Assembly: GCA_017415945.1 (NCBI GenBank)
Contig: JAFQDR010000233.1
Location: 1-13,903, forward strand
DNA: 13,903 bases
Direction: 5' to 3'
Source of the DNA: Oscillospiraceae bacterium
Lineage (GTDB): Bacteria; Bacillota_A; Clostridia; Oscillospirales; Oscillospiraceae
Position numbers and translations under genes: made by a program. Below the pieces are notes generated by a model. That model saw only the letters and a program-made list of their open reading frames with translations. It did no database searches and was not told the origin of the DNA. This document shows, piece after piece, positions 13,743-13,903 of the stretch (position 1 is the stretch's first letter; the number at the start of each line of letters is the position of its first letter).

Positions 13743-13774
13743 ACAGCCCCTCCGTTTTGAAACGGAGGGGCTGT
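13735..13774 (-). terminator. Minus-strand intrinsic terminator of an off-window gene
   Basis: ACAGCCCCTCCGTTT (13743-13757) and its complement (13760-13774) form a perfect 15-bp stem with a two-base loop. On the minus strand the stem is followed by CTTTTTAT (13742-13735), the expected T tract. This predicts a leftward gene ending to the right of the window. Confidence 0.8.
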
Positions 13775-13784
13775 TGCAGACTGT

Positions 13785-13903
13785 CAAAAAATGCTTCGCA
13801 GAATTTCGTCCGCGAGGACGAAACAAAGTAGAATTCATTTTTCGCGCCGGCATGGCGTCGAAGCAAGCTCCATATCGCTTTCCGCTCAAGTGTGGGCGGA
13901 GAG
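13785..13903 (-). repeat. Dispersed repeat FR, copy 2 (runs off the window)
   Basis: Reverse complement of copy 1 at 12687-12800; the stretch 13845-13903 is nearly identical to it. It contains TTTCGTCC (13805-13812) paired with GGACGAAA and the CTTCGCAG boundary also seen in the partial copy at 3624-3669. It reaches the last base, so its outer edge is unknown. Confidence 0.85.

Overview
The window looks like chromosomal DNA of a moderately GC-rich, low-oxygen Firmicute (Clostridia; an Oscillospiraceae/Ruminococcaceae-type gut organism is my best guess). The reasons are the Clostridia-like housekeeping proteins, strong GGAGG-type ribosome binding sites, a tRNA with encoded CCA, and many small hairpin-rich repeats between genes. 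The taxon is inferred from style, not from a search.

Layout, left to right. The plus strand opens with the 3' part of an MgtC/SapB-family membrane protein gene (1-531). It ends at a hairpin shared with a convergent minus-strand gene for a secreted coiled-coil M23 (LytM/EnvC-like) murein hydrolase (583-1791), which has its own TTGACA-17-TAGAAT promoter. From 11215 down to 2189 the minus strand carries a long co-directional run: OmpR-type response regulator, histidine kinase, YqhQ/DUF1385 membrane protein, prmC, recA, recX, rimO, pgsA and cysS. Several junctions overlap or are tightly spaced (regulator/kinase TGATG, kinase/yqhQ 2 nt, recA/recX TGATG, recX/rimO 29 nt, rimO/pgsA 10 nt), so at least three transcriptional sub-blocks are likely: regulator-kinase-yqhQ(-prmC), recA-recX-rimO-pgsA, and cysS. 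On the right, a divergent plus-strand block holds a thymidylate synthase (thyA-like), a small Sfp-type phosphopantetheinyl transferase and tRNA-Leu(CAA).

Functionally the genes are core: DNA recombination and its modulation (recA/recX), translation (cysS, prmC, rimO, tRNA-Leu), phospholipid synthesis (pgsA), dTMP synthesis, carrier-protein activation, cell-wall hydrolysis and a two-component system. I see no phage genes, transposase, CRISPR array or toxin-antitoxin pair.

The unusual content lies between the genes. (1) At 1937-2170 there are two head-to-head arrays of micro-hairpins separated by AATGATGT, in which all nine small hairpins share a C-TNN-G cap. (2) At 11231-11410 there is a 180-bp long-palindromic MITE-like element with about 27-bp terminal inverted repeats and possible TA flanks, abutting the response regulator's ribosome binding site. 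(3) A repeat of more than 110 bp occurs in inverted orientation at 12687-12800 and 13785-13903, bracketing the phosphopantetheinyl transferase and tRNA, with a partial third copy at 3624-3669. (4) Two further compact inverted-repeat elements lie at 8355-8425 and 7268-7408. Other points are a four-fold heptad repeat in the kinase N-terminus, a thymidylate synthase with altered ligand positions, and palindromes overlapping or next to the tRNA-Leu, recA and thyA control regions.
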